Source of the DNA: Ctenosaura bakeri
Taxonomy: Eukaryota; Chordata; Lepidosauria; Squamata; Iguanidae
NCBI GenBank assembly: GCA_948474755.1
Contig: CAOLHI010001836.1
Span: forward strand, 1 to 64,000
DNA: 64,000 bases
Direction: 5' to 3'
A program made the translations under genes and the position numbers. Of this stretch, positions 35,659 through 49,199 are shown one piece after another. Under the pieces are notes generated by a model. That model was given only the letters and a program-made list of their open reading frames with translations. It made no database searches and was not told the DNA's origin. Positions within the stretch are counted from its first letter, which is position 1. Each line of letters opens with the position of its first letter.

Positions 35659-35963
35659 CTGCAAAAAAAAAAAAAAAAGCAATACAGAGCTTGATGTAAA
35701 AAGGGCACTTTGCACACAGTGATAACATGATTACCCCTGCAGTGGAGAATGAGATATTTTGGAAGCATTTTCATATTGCTTACAACTATTACAAAAAAAC
35801 AAAACAGAACTGGACATTTTGTAAAAGCTAAAGTAGTACCATGTATTAAGTTATTTTGACAATAAAACTAAAATAATTTGTGGTATTACTAAGAATAATG
35901 TCACTATCTTCTGTCTCATGTTATACATGTTATTAAATCTGGCGCATTATTTAATTCAACTAT
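35659..35963. other. Intron, nothing recognised
   Basis: Short intron segment between exon 11 and the 4.8-kb element. Confidence 0.5.
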
Positions 35964-36938
35964 GGCCCTTTTCACATGAGGTAATTAAAACGGGGCAGTG
36001 CGACCTCTAACGGAGGTCGCCTACACCGTGGAGTGCACTGGGTCGTATATAATTTTGAAGTTCCACATGTCAATCTGCTCAGAGACGCCTCCAACTGTTA
36101 GTTGCGCGCGCTTTTTAAAAACCGGAAAAAAAGTGTTTTTTATTTCCCCGAAGCACGCTATTGCGTACGTGCTCATTTGTGTAGAAGCGCAGATACGCGC
36201 CAATGCACGCATGAGATCAGCGGAGGGCGGGCTGTGGGCGTGGATAGCTTCAGCGGTTGGTCCCGCCCCACAAAGAACAGGACGGCACCGTTTTTTAATC
36301 CTCGGAAAGCGGTTAAGAGCTACAGCAGCAAAAAAGAAAAAAAATTGCAAGTATGTAGTTTGAATTAAAATGAATATGTTTTATCTTTTTAAATTTAAAA
36401 TGAGTTTTGCATGTGGGCATGGAGCTGTTGGCGGTTCTGGAAGCTGGGATATGCAGTTGGTGGACTTTTAATTAGGGGTACTGCTGAATGCTTTCTCCTT
36501 CCTCATATCAGAACAAAAGACTGCCTGTTCTATTCCCTGATCTGATGGCACGCCTGTATCCCCCTTAATTATTTTTAAAATAATGTGTTGGCTGGCATGC
36601 TGTATGGGACCTACAATATTTTCCCTTCCCTTTACCCCTCCTGGAAAATCAACTCCTTCCTCATATAAAAGGCATAGTGCTCCTTCAAAAACAACTTCAA
36701 CATGACTTTGTGCAGGGAGAAATGGGACATGCAGTCTTTCCTGTGGGGTGGGCACTCTAAAATCCATCTCTTTGCCCTGAGAGAGATGGGACAAGTGGTC
36801 TTTCAGATGGCAATTACAAAACCCTTTGACCAGTGGGCAACACTTCCCCTGCCCCTCACCCAGCATTCAGCATTCAGCACTATAGGAAGTCTCAAGCAAA
36901 AGCAACGGGGACACATGGGGGGTGGGGAAAGAAGTCAT

Positions 36939-37590
36939 GGGCAGAGCAATTAGCGCTGCTCTCTCTCCACAGGCACACATGGGATGTGGAGTCTTTACCG
37001 GCAGGACACCATTCCTGAACTTTGGATCCACTGCATCGCGTCCGGGTCTCTGCAGTGGCAGAAAAGGTGCTGCAACCATCTCAAAAGTGACACTGGTGAG
37101 GGAGAAAGGTAGGAATTGGGAAAGAATGTTTGGACAGAGCAATTAGCGCTGTCCTCTCTCTGCAGGCACACATGGGACATGGAGTCTTCCCTGTCAAGAC
37201 ACTATTCCTGAACTTTGGTACCATTGCACTGCGTCCTGGTCTCTGCAGCAGCAGGAAATGGGCTGGTACCGTCTCCAAAATTACACTGGCGAGGGAGAAA
37301 GGTAGGAAATGGGAAAGAATGCTTGGACAGAGCAATTAGCGCTGCCCTCTCTCTGCAGGCACACATGGGACATGGAGTCTTCCCTGTCGAGACACTATTC
37401 CTGAACTTTGGTACCATTGCACCGTGTCCTGGTCTTTGCAGTGGCAGGAAATGGGCTGGTACCGTCTTCAAAATGACACTGGCGAGGGTGAAGGGTAGGA
37501 ATTAGGAAGTAAATGCATGGGCTGAGCAATGACCACTACCCTCTTCCCGCAGAGACACATGGGACATGGAGTCTTTCCTGGCCAGACACT
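36939..37590. repeat. 193-bp tandem repeat array
   Basis: Unit starts fall at 36939, 37132, 37325 and 37519 (spacings 193, 193, 194). Each begins with a form of GGACAGAGCAATTAGCGCTG and contains GGCACACATGGGACATGGAG, AACTTTGGTACCATTGCA and GCAGGAAATGGGCTGGTACC. The fourth copy is partial and diverged. Confidence 0.9.
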
Positions 37591-38180
37591 TCTTCTGGCC
37601 TCCCTTGCAGGGTTGTTGTGATCAGTGGCAGTGGGCGAGAATTTGTTCACAGCCCTGAGTTTCATGGAGGACAGGCTCTGGCCAGGATGGGAAGACTGTG
37701 ACACAAAAGAAGTGCCAAAGAACCATAGAGGGGCAGGGGCTCCTGGGGGTAATCGAGTCCACCCCTCTGCCAGTGCTGCCAAACCATGGGGGAAACAGCC
37801 GTCTCAGAATCAATACACTTTTTACTAATCAGTTTTTCATTTTTATTGCAGTTTTATTTTGGGGGGGGGGTTCAAAGTTTATTTAATTTTTTTATTTATT
37901 ATATTTTTAGGCTGCCTTTCTCCTGGAATTGGAACCCAAGGTCTGGAGAACCACTCGGTGTCCGCCTCTGCTGCTTATATACCTCAGACAAAATAGATTT
38001 CAACTTGTTTTGAAACCAGACATTTTTTGGGGGGCGGGGAGGGAAGATCTCAAGGACCTAAATGCCAATAAAATAAGATTTTAAAAAAACTTATTTTGAA
38101 ATCAGAGAGGGTTTATTGGGGGGGACTCCCAAGCTGAAATGCCTCCCCCATAAAAAAATAAGCTAGAGATGGGGATAATA

Positions 38181-38919
38181 GACCCCTGCAGTTGTCTTTG
38201 GACTGCAGCTCCCATCATCCCACAGAGGAGTTGCTGGGAATTGTAGTCCTGAGACTGACAAGCTCTCCCCCTCATCTGACTTAAGATGGCACCTTAGGAG
38301 TCAAGGAGGGGGGATTCATATCCTTTCCAACACCTCGATTTTGTCAGATGAAAATCCCCAGCATTCCCCTGCCGACTGTGGATACTGGGCATTGCAGTAC
38401 GGCCCCATCTGGAGGGCTGCACGCGTCCCCACCCTTGCGGTGTCCGTGGGAATCATGCGACTGTTGGGATGTGGCTGGACTCCAACTCACGGCATCCCTT
38501 ATGACTGGCCAGTGGACGATGGGAGCTGTAGTCTGGCAGCAGTATAGACAACTCAAATAAAACAGGTTTCAGCTTACTTTGAAACCAGAGAATGCTTAGG
38601 TGGCAGTGGTGGTGGGGTAAGGACCGAAGTGCCAACAAGGTGTGGGGACCATAGAACCCTGCAGTTGTGTCTGGACTGCAGCTCCCAGCATTCCTCATAG
38701 GGGACGCTGGGAATCGTAGTCCCAAGACTGACAAGCTCGCCCCCTCAACCTATCTAACTTCTATCTCAGCCAATGAGGGGGATTCATGTCCTCCCCTCCC
38801 CCAATTTCATTGGACGAAAGCTCCCAGCATTCCCCTGTTGGTTGGGGATGCTGGGAGTTGCAGTACAGCCCCAATCTGGAGGGCTGCGGGTACCCCCACC
38901 CTTACAGCTTTCCCCGGGC
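38181..38919. repeat. Two direct copies of a segment of about 270 bp
   Basis: Copy 1 (38181-38450) and copy 2 (38655-38919) share CCCTGCAGTTGTSTYTGGAC, GGAATYGTAGTCC..GACTGACAAGCTC, GGGGGATTCATRTCCT and CATCTGGAGGGCTGC. Each contains self-complementary CAGCTCCCA...TGGGA-type palindromes. Confidence 0.8.
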
Positions 38920-39143
38920 TTCTCCTGCTGGGCTCTGCTGCCGTAGCCGCCTCCACCGCCCCTAGGTGCTCCCTATTGGATGAGCCATGCCGCGCCGGGC
39001 GCTCCATTGGTTACCACACCGCTCCGTCTTCGGAAGACCTGGGAGACGTCACCGCCCTCTTCCCAAAGCATGCCAGGAAGTGTAGTTCTGGGCAGGGCAG
39101 GCTTTGACAGTGCCACAGAGGCATCCAGAGCAGCGGGGGAAGG

Positions 39144-39788
39144 ATGCATGCCCCTCTGCAGGTGCAGGTGCCTCTCTGCAGGTGCAGGTGCCCCTCTGGC
39201 AGACTGCAGCTCCCCGCAGTCCCAAACCAACTGCATAGGCCATGGAGAAGAATACTGGGAGCTGCAGCCCAGCGTCTGGAGAGAGTGGCATTTGGTCACC
39301 CCTGTGTCGGGAACTCCGCGGCCCCAGACGCAGCACCCGAGGAGGAGGACGATCCGGTCTCCTCGCGAGTAGCGGCGGAGGTCTCCTCGCGAGTAGCGAC
39401 GGAGGTCTCCTCGCGAGTAGCGGCGGAGGTCTCCTCGCGAGTAGCGGCGGAGGCCTCCGGCGCCGGGAACAGCTGCCTGGACGCCGTCGAGGCCACCGCC
39501 GCCGCAGAGGAGGCTATGGAGCCACCTGCCGCTACGGGAGGTCGTCCCGAGCCTGCCTGCCCTGACGCCGCTGAAGACACCAACGGAGCCGGCGCTGCGG
39601 AAGAGAGTCGCCCGGAGGTCGCTGGGCTGCCGCTCACCCGCGGGCCCGATCCGGAGGAGCCTGACGGCCTCCCTCCCACGTTCTCGCAGCGGCGGCAGGC
39701 CAAGGAGGCTGCCCGTCGCTCCCGCCGGTTGCTGGAGCGTCAGCAGCAGGCTGAGGGCTCACAGCTGGCTAAGGACGCTCAGCTGTGA
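39144..39788 (+). other. Open frame with VSSRVAAE repeats, status unclear
   Basis: This 214-codon open frame lies in the CpG-rich right part of the 4.8-kb element. It contains four copies of an 8-residue unit (VSSRVAAE/VSSRVATE) from a 24-bp tandem repeat at 39357-39452, an acidic/Ala/Pro-rich middle, and a basic helix QRRQAKEAARRSRRLLERQQ near the C-terminus. The basic helix is unlike random GC-rich translation and might come from a captured gene, but the composition alone favours long open frames. I do not recognise the protein. Confidence 0.25.
39357..39452. repeat. 24-bp tandem repeat, four units
   Basis: Four units of GTCTCCTCGCGAGTAGCGGC plus GGAG, nearly identical, starting at 39357, 39381, 39405 and 39429. 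The multiple-of-three length keeps the overlapping frame open. Confidence 0.95.
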
Positions 39789-40942
39789 GCCCGGCTGAGG
39801 GCTCCCAGCTGTGCAGCAGCTTCAGGATTGGCCGGCGCCAGGCTCCTACTTTAGAGCCAGAGGGAGCCAAGTTCAGCACGGAGCAACAACCAACGGCTCT
39901 CCGTGTGTTGCCCGTCAGTGCTGCTGCCTTGTTCCTGTCTTGTTCCTGCCTTGTTCCTGCCTGCCTTGCCCCTGCTGCGGTCCTGCCTCGTTCCTGCCGA
40001 GACTCTGCTCGGAAGCCTTGCCAGCTAGCTTAACCCTTCGTTGCCCGGGTGAGGAAAACCCTTTCTTTTCGTTCCTGTTTACCGCCTGAAGTAAGGCTTG
40101 CTTTAGTTTTGCGGTGACTCTGCTGGCTGAGGCTTCCGGGACGCCAGCCTCGGCCTGAGCCAGACCCAAGCCTGCCCGGCCCCGCCCAGCCGCCGACACC
40201 CTGGACCGAATCCCAGCGGGGAGGGAGGGAGGGTGGGTGGGTGGAACGGCCTCTGTTGCAAGCGACCCAACCGCCTCCCTCCCCAGCTAAAACGAAGGCG
40301 TACGCCTCCAGCACTCAAACCCCTGTATTCACGGTATCTTTCGGAGCAATGGGACCCTGGCAACGTTCGTCATCCCCTCTTCTCCCATAGCAAAACCAGC
40401 AGAAAACAGCAGAAAGAGTAGGCGAGAAAAAACACTCAAGCTAATAACTCAAGGCTAAAAGTGATCTCTCCACAGAGGCTTCAAAGGAAGGAGGGGCGGA
40501 GGGAGGGAGATGTCGTGGGAGGACCTAGTTGGCTGTGCATACATGTGCACGTGGGCACCTACGTAATGACGCACGGAGCCATTTTTTTTTAAAAAAACAG
40601 CCAATCACAGCCGAAGAGAGCGAGGTTAGGAGACTAGCAGGAGTGGCCATAGAGGAAATAGTGTGGATCTGTTAACCCACACTAGCCCGGTTCACGCTAG
40701 AGCCGTGCGGAACTTCGTAAGTGATACAGAAAAAAATGGCTGGTAGTATTGCAGCGCGATTTCCTCACCTCGTGTGAAAAGGGCCATTATCTAAAATAGG
40801 GTTTTTTAACTTCCTTATTGAGTTGGTGTGCCTTTAAAAGCAGAAAAGTGGAATATTAGCCTTCTCACTTAAAATCCATTAGTCATTAGGGTTATGGTCT
40901 ATTTAAACTGAAATAACTATTCAAGAAATAATGTCAGCTTAC

Positions 40943-41125
40943 CTGTGAATATTTGCACGAGCCATCAAAGCCTCAGAACTATAATCTTTATATCCATAAG
41001 AAAGAAAGTCCTTCTCTATGTGAATTAATTTATCATAGGGCTCCCGCAACACTGTTGCTAACTCAGTAGCATGCCGATTACCACTGATGAAATCTTTAGC
41101 AAACTCTATCTGAATATAAGCTTTC
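40943..41125 (-). CDS. CFAP46: CFAP46 exon 10
   Basis: This exon has 183 nt: one base, 60 codons and two bases. Acceptor TTTACACAG, donor GTAAGC. It encodes KAYIQIEFAKDF, a middle segment with YDKLIHIEKDFLSYGYKDYS, and ANIHR at the junction. It is entirely helical in character. It lies just outside the 4.8-kb TIR element, which occupies the following intron. Confidence 0.9.
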
Positions 41126-41485
41126 CTGTGTAAAAGAGGGCATTAATAGAACTGCAGAAAAACAATGTACCAATATTTGATCAAGTATGCTGTACTATAG
41201 TGCTTTTTATTTGTTAAATTTCTTATAGCTGATAGGATAGTTCTAATATTACCTTCTCTATAAAGGTGGTATTTGTGTTAAAAGGTTATGCTTTGCATTC
41301 ATCTATAAAAGTCAATATTTGCTTTTTTAAAAAACAGACGAAAGCTCTGTGGATTTACAAAATGACAGCATTATCCTATGTACATGCATGCTAAAGTGAA
41401 GCTTCACTGAGTTCAGCTAGACTCATGCTGAAATAAAATGCCTCACACATATAAGTCCCTGAGTGCTCCTGAGCTTTGAGTCTTT
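41126..41485. other. Intron, nothing recognised
   Basis: AT-rich sequence between exon 10 and the CpG-rich element. Confidence 0.5.
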
Positions 41486-42022
41486 GGCCCTTTTCGCACG
41501 GGCCTCCTGTCGCGCGACAGCCCCGTGAGCCTCGCGGGAGTGGGAGCGTCGCTCTGCACGACGCACTCCCACTTCCGCCAGGCTCATGGGGCTGAAGCGA
41601 AAATCACCCACGCTCGCGCAACACTCCCGGCGCCCGCGTGCACTTACCTCTTGTGCGGAGCGTCGGGGAGGCAGCCGGGTCGCGCTTCCTTCCCTCCGCC
41701 CCTGCGGAAGGAAGGGGCGGGGCGGGGCGCTAGCATGATGGACGCGACACCTCCTGCTTCACGCGCGCGCGTGGGGGCAGATGTGACAAGCTCCTTTCGC
41801 GCGTGCGTGGGGGGGGATGGACGGGACAGGCTCCTTTCTCGCACGCATGGGGGACAGACGGACGCGCGAGCCGCCGCCGCCGCCTCCGGGAGGCTGCCGC
41901 TTCCCCACTCGTTCCTTCGCCTGCGGAAGGAAGGAAGGGGGAAGCGGCAGCCTCCCGGAGAAGGCTTCTTGCGCGAGCCGCCCTCCCCCGCTCGCGCTAG
42001 AAGCCTTAATGCGAAAAGGGCC
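41486..42022. mobile_element. CpG-rich 537-bp TIR element, copy B (inverted relative to A)
   Basis: Ends GGCCCTTTTCGCACGGGCCT and CCTTAATGCGAAAAGGGCC. The 3-bp duplication is TTT (41483-41485 and 42023-42025). Its sequence is the reverse of copy A at 10353 with fewer GACGGGACAGGCTCCTTTC units (two or three). No plausible protein. Confidence 0.85.
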
Positions 42023-42435
42023 TTTGTTGTGAAGAGTTAAGAATAGACAGAAACTTCTTCTGCTATTTGAACTGGCCTTCTGCTGACTGTGCAACCCTAA
42101 TAGAAAGGGCATAACCCCATTCTATTGGCTGATCCTCCCAGAAGAGACACAGTCATTAAGGCACTGCAAATCTATGTCAAGGCCCAGGGTAATCCAAAGT
42201 AACCTCCAAATTCCTGGACTGGGTGGGGTTTGGATTCAACACAGCCTCAGGAGGCCTCGATTCAGCTTAGCTGACCCTCAGTCACCCTGGTGAGTTAGGG
42301 CAGCATTCTTAACACAGAGTTAAGTTCCACTGAACCAAGCTGGGCTTACTTCTGAGAAGATATATATAAGAAGGCAGAGCTGAATTAGTTAACAAAAACA
42401 AACTTTAATATAATAGAGTGTTAATCTGTATTTAC
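42023..42435. other. Intron, nothing recognised
   Basis: Unassigned sequence left of exon 9. Confidence 0.45.
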
Positions 42436-42542
42436 CTTGCCTCAAGATGGGCAATTATAACACCCAATTCAGATTCTCTGTTGGGTCTCTGCAGCAGTAA
42501 TGGTCTTAAAATATTTACGTTTTTTTGCAAAAAATTGCAAGC
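42436..42542 (-). CDS. CFAP46: CFAP46 exon 9
   Basis: This exon has 107 nt: 35 codons plus two bases. Acceptor AATTTCAG, donor GTAAAT. It encodes ACNFLQKNVNILRPLLLQRP and NRESELGVIIAHLEA. The RPNRE...LEAR portion matches a conserved CFAP46 helix. The Arg codon is split across the next junction. Confidence 0.9.
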
Positions 42543-43149
42543 CTGAAATTATGAGAAGACAGAATTAATAATAAATTAATTCTATTTCAGAGCAAACTAA
42601 TATAAGCAAAACACAAATAGTGTTTTGTTAAAGATCATGTGACTCCTCAAAGTAAACATGGCTAAGACCTGATTAAATGTTAACTACAAAGGGATATTAT
42701 TTAATCTTTACTTTGAACAACTGAACACTTTATTCTCTGAAGGACTGTCTCCCTGATATCAACCTTAAACCAGCAAAATGATGAACAGTCAATGTTGATA
42801 GAACAGTTCCTAGAAAAAGCACATTTCTAGCTCAGAATCTCAACAATTTCATTACAGTTTACACAGGGCTATAATTGCTAGCAGGCCGTACATCCCCACA
42901 ATTTGATATGGTTTAACTGGCAGATATTAAGTGGCATAAATATAAAATGTACCTTGCTATAGCTGCATGTCCACTCTGACCAAGAAGAAAAAGCTGGCAG
43001 CACACATGCATTGCAAAATAAGGTCAGAAAAGATTTCAAGGCATAGCCAGGTCATAGGCAGGAAATCACCAGGAAACTCCAGCAATAATAGACTGCAGTC
43101 AGCCTCCACCGACTCAACCTTTATGAGGCAATAGTGTCTGGGAAATTCT
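42543..43149. other. Intron, nothing recognised
   Basis: Unassigned AT-rich sequence of intron 8-9. Confidence 0.45.
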
Positions 43150-43770
43150 CACAGAACAGCTGACTGTCTAATTCCTCTCCTTCTGACCAAGCAAGCTTAC
43201 CTTTTGTCCCCACACCTGTCTGGCAATTACAGAGCTATCTAGACTCCATTGTCCACTCTCAGGATTCCATTGTTTACTCTGCCAGGGAGGCATTAATACC
43301 CTTGTCCTCGATGTAGAAATAGAGTACTTAAACCCCTGTTTTTGGCCAGTCAACTCGCAGTACACTGATTTCTGGTTGCCATTTTGCTGCTCCAATTCCT
43401 GATTGTGTATTGTTCTCAGACTTGCATCTAAGCCACATGCCTGTTCACAGCTCTTCTGGATTGGTAAATATCACCTACTTCACCCTAAAATCTTGCTATC
43501 CAAAACTCTGCTCCCTTTTCCTTCAGTTAGCCTTGTATGATTGTGTGACTGCCTGGATCTTGTGCGCGTGATTGCAGTTCCCCCAATCTTCAGTTGGTTC
43601 TCCTCTGCTTTAGTACCAGTAAACATAGGTGTAAAAGATCTGGTAAGGTTACTCCCTCTCACAGGCCTGTTCTTTGAGCTAATTTTCCTCACCTTCTCAC
43701 AGAGGCACTGGTATCATGGATGGACCCCTAAGTCATCCACATTTTGGGGTAACACTACTACAAATGCAAT
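43150..43770. mobile_element. Possible LTR-like segment
   Basis: A CT-rich, low-CpG segment whose right part (ATAGGTGTAAAAGATCTGGT...TTTTGGGGTAACACTACTAC) resembles the tail of the LTR-like segment at 49.5-50.6 kb. I see no clear TATA or polyadenylation signal and no target duplication, so the call is weak. Confidence 0.3.
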
Positions 43771-43810
43771 TTAAAGTTGGATCTTGAAATATTTCACTTA
43801 GGTGGGAAAA

Positions 43811-44253
43811 ATACAACAAGTCCTCTACTTTTGTGGGGGTTAGAGGAACACGATATCCATGAAAGTGGAAAAATAAAATAAAATAAAAACCACAAATATT
43901 ATATTTCTCACCTGAGAATACTTCTCTAGGAATCTCTAGGTCCTCCAGTGTGACCCTATGGTAAACTTCCAGTGGAAGTGGGCCATAGAATCATGCTAGA
44001 GGACTTAGCAATACCTAGAGAAGTGTTCTGTCTAGGAATCTCTAGGTCTTCTTGGGCAACTCTGTGGTCCACTTTTGGTGGAGGTGGACCATAGAATCAT
44101 ATTGGAGAATCTAGATATTCTTAGAAAGAACTTTTTTTTGTGTGTGGCCAGGGCAAATAGGTAAGAATTTTTAAAATAAGTAAATTAAATATATTTTTAA
44201 TATAATATATTTTTAAAAACATGAATAATCAAATGTGGAGAGCCAATTGTATA
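43811..44253. mobile_element. Tigger-like MITE, diverged
   Basis: Left end AAGTCCTCTACTTTTGTGGG and right end TGTGGAGAGCCAATTGTA resemble the termini of the element at 5801-6669. The body contains a twice-repeated CTAGGAATCTCTAGGTC...AGTGG..GTGGRCCATAGAATCAT unit. No coding capacity. Confidence 0.55.
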
Positions 44254-44304
44254 AACAAATAATCTACATGAAATGGCCAGTCATTGCAGTTCTGTAAACT
44301 GAAC

Positions 44305-44530
44305 TGTGTGCATATTTGCCTTCGAGTCACCTGTTAACTTAAGGTGAGCCCATGAATTTAATAAGGTTTTTTTAAGCAAGGAACACTCAGAAGTGGTTTG
44401 CCATTGCTTTCATCTGAAATATAGCCTAGATCATCTGGTATTCTTGACAGTCTCCCATCCAAGTATTAAGCAGGCTGGACCCCGCTTAATTTCCAAGATC
44501 AGACGCGATCTGGTGCCTTGAGGGTATATA
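44305..44530 (-). mobile_element. 5S-rRNA-headed SINE
   Basis: Read on the minus strand, the first about 75 bases (44453-44525 on +) resemble 5S rRNA (GGCACCAGATCGCGTCTGAT, GGAAATTAAGCGGGG). The body follows, with a tail resembling the Sauria SINE end (CTCGAAGGCAAATATGCACA). This is a 5S-derived SINE as described in lizards. Confidence 0.75.
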
Positions 44531-44606
44531 GACCAAATAAACTGAACTGAATAGCTCATATTTACTCTTCTATTTTTAGAGATAAAAAGGTAGATTACTT
44601 TCTTAC

Positions 44607-44807
44607 CATTCTTTCCTTTCCTTCCCTGACATCTCCTAAAATTGCATCTGTGAGGCACAAAGTGCTGTTGTGCCAAAACTTTTCATTTCCTCCTATCAAC
44701 TGTGCTTTTTCAAGCAGAGCTTTAGCTTGTCCATGATTTTTTTCCAAGTTAGCTAGTACAGCCAGAAGATAAAGGCACCGTGATATAGTACACGGGTCAT
44801 TCATTTC
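44607..44807 (-). CDS. CFAP46: CFAP46 exon 8 (TPR-like repeat)
   Basis: This exon has 201 nt, phase 0-0, acceptor TTTCTAG and donor GTAAGA. It encodes 67 residues including RCLYLLAVLANLEKNHGQAK and ALLEKAQLIGG, a canonical TPR-type helix pair with alternating small and large residues. It is one of the best recognised exons of the set. Confidence 0.94.
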
Positions 44808-46979
<2,172 letters not shown>

Positions 46980-47269
46980 TTAGTCTAGAAATTACTCTTC
47001 TTTTTAGAAAGATTTGACATTTTGTAAGCATTGTATGGCATATTAATTAGCATGCAGACTGTGCATAAAACATTTTTTTCAAATTCTAAAATATGGGAGA
47101 GAGACCCAGTGTGTTTGTATGTCAGACCTCACTTATTACACAGCAGGCTTTTAATAAACTTTGTTTCTAAAAGCAATAAAGAGTTGAAAGGCAGCAAAAT
47201 GTTTTGAAATAGCTTGTCACTACTCAGTGTACGTATATACTGAGTGTATATTAAATGGCTGTAAATTAC

Positions 47270-47399
47270 CTTGTCCTTTGCAGTGAGCCTTTTTTTATGC
47301 TGATCACCATCATCTGGTTTTGTAGAGTCAAATAATTTGGTCCCCTTTTGATGATCTTTCAGGGCATTCTCCTTTTTAAATGCAATCTCTTGCCTAAAC
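47270..47399 (-). CDS. CFAP46: CFAP46 exon 6
   Basis: This exon has 130 nt: one base plus 43 codons. It encodes FRQEIAFKKEN, then a hydrophilic Lys/Asp-rich stretch ending AKDK. Acceptor CTTCAG, donor GTAATT. The counterpart of the CRKEIALKKE segment begins it, and the charged loop that follows links two TPR-like blocks. Confidence 0.87.
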
Positions 47400-47967
47400 C
47401 TGAAGCAGGGAAAAGGAAGAGAGAGATTAACTTATTTTGTAGAATATTAACAGCTTAACAGACAAAAATACTTATGCTAGTCTCTTAGTTGGTGTGCATG
47501 ACAAACCTCTCAAACTTAATTCCTTTAGTTCGGGTATAAAGATTGTTTTACTGTAAAGCTTACTCTTACTTCAAAGGGTACCAAATCAGTCTAAAGCATA
47601 CCATTACAATCCAGCTTGGCAAGCTATGAGAATGGAAAAAACTGAGCGTACATTTGGATATGGATTTCAGATCCTCTGCCTGATGTAATACTTTGGGCTG
47701 CATCCATAAATGTCCCTGCCCCCTTTTTTTTAAAGTTAAAATCTGCTTATCTTTTCAGGAGCTGGAGCTGGATTCAGTTCCTTTCCTTCTGTGCCAAAGA
47801 GATGATTTGGTTGGATTTCAACATTTTTGGCACTGCTGATGTACAAACAGTTCCATGTGAATGGTTTTAAAGGCTTTCTGTTAGCTTACTGCTTTAGACT
47901 GTGGCACACAATTAATCATGCAAGTGCCCAAAGCACAACCATATATTTTGATTTAGAATTATCATAC
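47400..47967. other. Intron 5-6, nothing recognised
   Basis: Unassigned intronic sequence between exons 6 and 5. Confidence 0.45.
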
Positions 47968-48066
47968 CTTCCTTGTTCCATTTCATTAATGTATACTCCA
48001 CCCACTGCCTTCTCGTGATATGATGATGCTTGACACAATTTTAAATCTAAACATATACCGGAAAGT
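47968..48066 (-). CDS. CFAP46: CFAP46 exon 5
   Basis: This exon has 99 nt: one base completing an Arg codon, 32 codons and two bases. It encodes LSGICLDLKLCQASSYHEKA followed by VGGVYINEMEQG. The acceptor is TTTCCCAG and the donor GTATGA. The ASYHEK-VG-VYI-E-EQ block is a conserved CFAP46 signature. The phase matches exons 4 and 6. Confidence 0.9.
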
Positions 48067-49199
48067 CTGGGAAAATAAACAACACAATTTGTTGCTCTTG
48101 TAAAAAAATAATTAAAATACAAGTTCTAGGCTGGCCCAAGCCCATTCAAAAGTGGATCTGATTTCATTCAGGAAACATTCTATGAAGAGGTGGCAAGACA
48201 GGCACCTGCAGGAAATGCCAGTTCACCATCAACATTTTAAAATTCAGTAGGATGAAAAACTGCACATTCAGGGAAGTCTGAATCAGAAGCAGCTAGCTTT
48301 CTGTTCTTAAAAAATAAACAGAATAGTTTGCACTAATAATTAACAGTTTTACAGTTAAAACAGCTTTAAAACAGGAATTTTATTTTATGTTTTCTGGTCT
48401 AGAAAGCCATTTTGCACAAATAACATTGTTGTAATTAATATATTGCCATTTTGGTTGAGGCAACTTGGAATGATTATCCAGAGCATAACACTGGAACTAC
48501 ATATTCAGTGGCCGCTGCACTGACACTTCACAATAAACAGTGGGTGAAACTGTAAGGTGAAGAATTAAGGGCAAAAGGGAGAATATTTAACCCTTTTCTG
48601 ATTTTCCAGTTTTTCTTAGCAGTGCCATTCATCCCACTTGTTGCTATACCAAATGGTGAAAAGCAGCTTGAAATGCGGAAGGGTTAAGTAGTTTCCAACT
48701 TTTTATTGCTCCACTGAGTGACACGTTCCAAACAATCACAGTGGGCTTATATCCTATGTACATATACAGAAACATTTCAGGAAAGAAAAAAATAAAAGAA
48801 AAAAAGAAAGAAAAAATGAACAAAAGAGAAGGGAATGGTTGTCCTATGCTGAAAAAGGGCACAAGCCAGTCTCATAGTATGTGGACAGTACTTCCAGTGA
48901 AATAAGTGAAGGGCAAACAGTTCTTCCAACACACCCTCTCAAAACTCACATGACTACTTCGCTGGCACAGCATAATAATCTGTGGAAGATGCTCTAACAT
49001 TCGTATAACTCAAAGTGGTGACGTGTACTAGTACATGAGCTATTGATTGCTGGTCTGGGGTGAGTTTCAAGGAAAGAAAGAAATGTAGTGAACAGTCACA
49101 AACATGGTGCTGGTTTCTGACACATTTGGGAAAACATTCCGTCAATCCACCACATCAGATAGCTTAAGAAGCACTGCTTTAACACAATATAAAGGATAA
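48067..49199. other. Intron 4-5 left part, nothing recognised
   Basis: Unassigned AT-rich sequence with a purine-rich GAAAGAAAAAAATAAAAGAA run near 48780. Confidence 0.45.

Larger units (their letters stand above)
35964..40785. mobile_element. 4.8-kb TIR element with tandem arrays, no transposase seen
   Basis: It is bounded by inverted repeats GGCCCTTTTCACATGAGGT and the complementary ACCTCGTGTGAAAAGGGCC, about 19 bp with one mismatch. These resemble the ends of the 534-bp CpG-rich elements. Flanks are TAT and ATT, so no clean 3-bp duplication remains. Inside are a GC-rich left part, a 193-bp tandem array (36939-37590), two direct copies of a segment of about 270 bp, spaced about 474 bp apart (38181-38450 and 38655-38919), a 24-bp tandem array (39357-39452), and a CpG-rich end. 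I recognise no transposase or retrotransposon protein. It may be a large non-autonomous element with captured sequence, or several nested pieces. Confidence 0.65.

Noticed and set aside
39780..40200. LTR of an endogenous retrovirus (repeated TTGTTCCTGCC, AGTAAGGC)
   Set aside because: No TG...CA ends, TATA or AATAAA in order, and no duplication. More likely part of the 4.8-kb element.
40500..40785. CpG-island promoter of a gene near 40.5 kb (contains TACGTAATGACGCAC, CRE-like)
   Set aside because: It lies inside the TIR element next to its right end, and no exon with conserved coding sequence follows on either strand.
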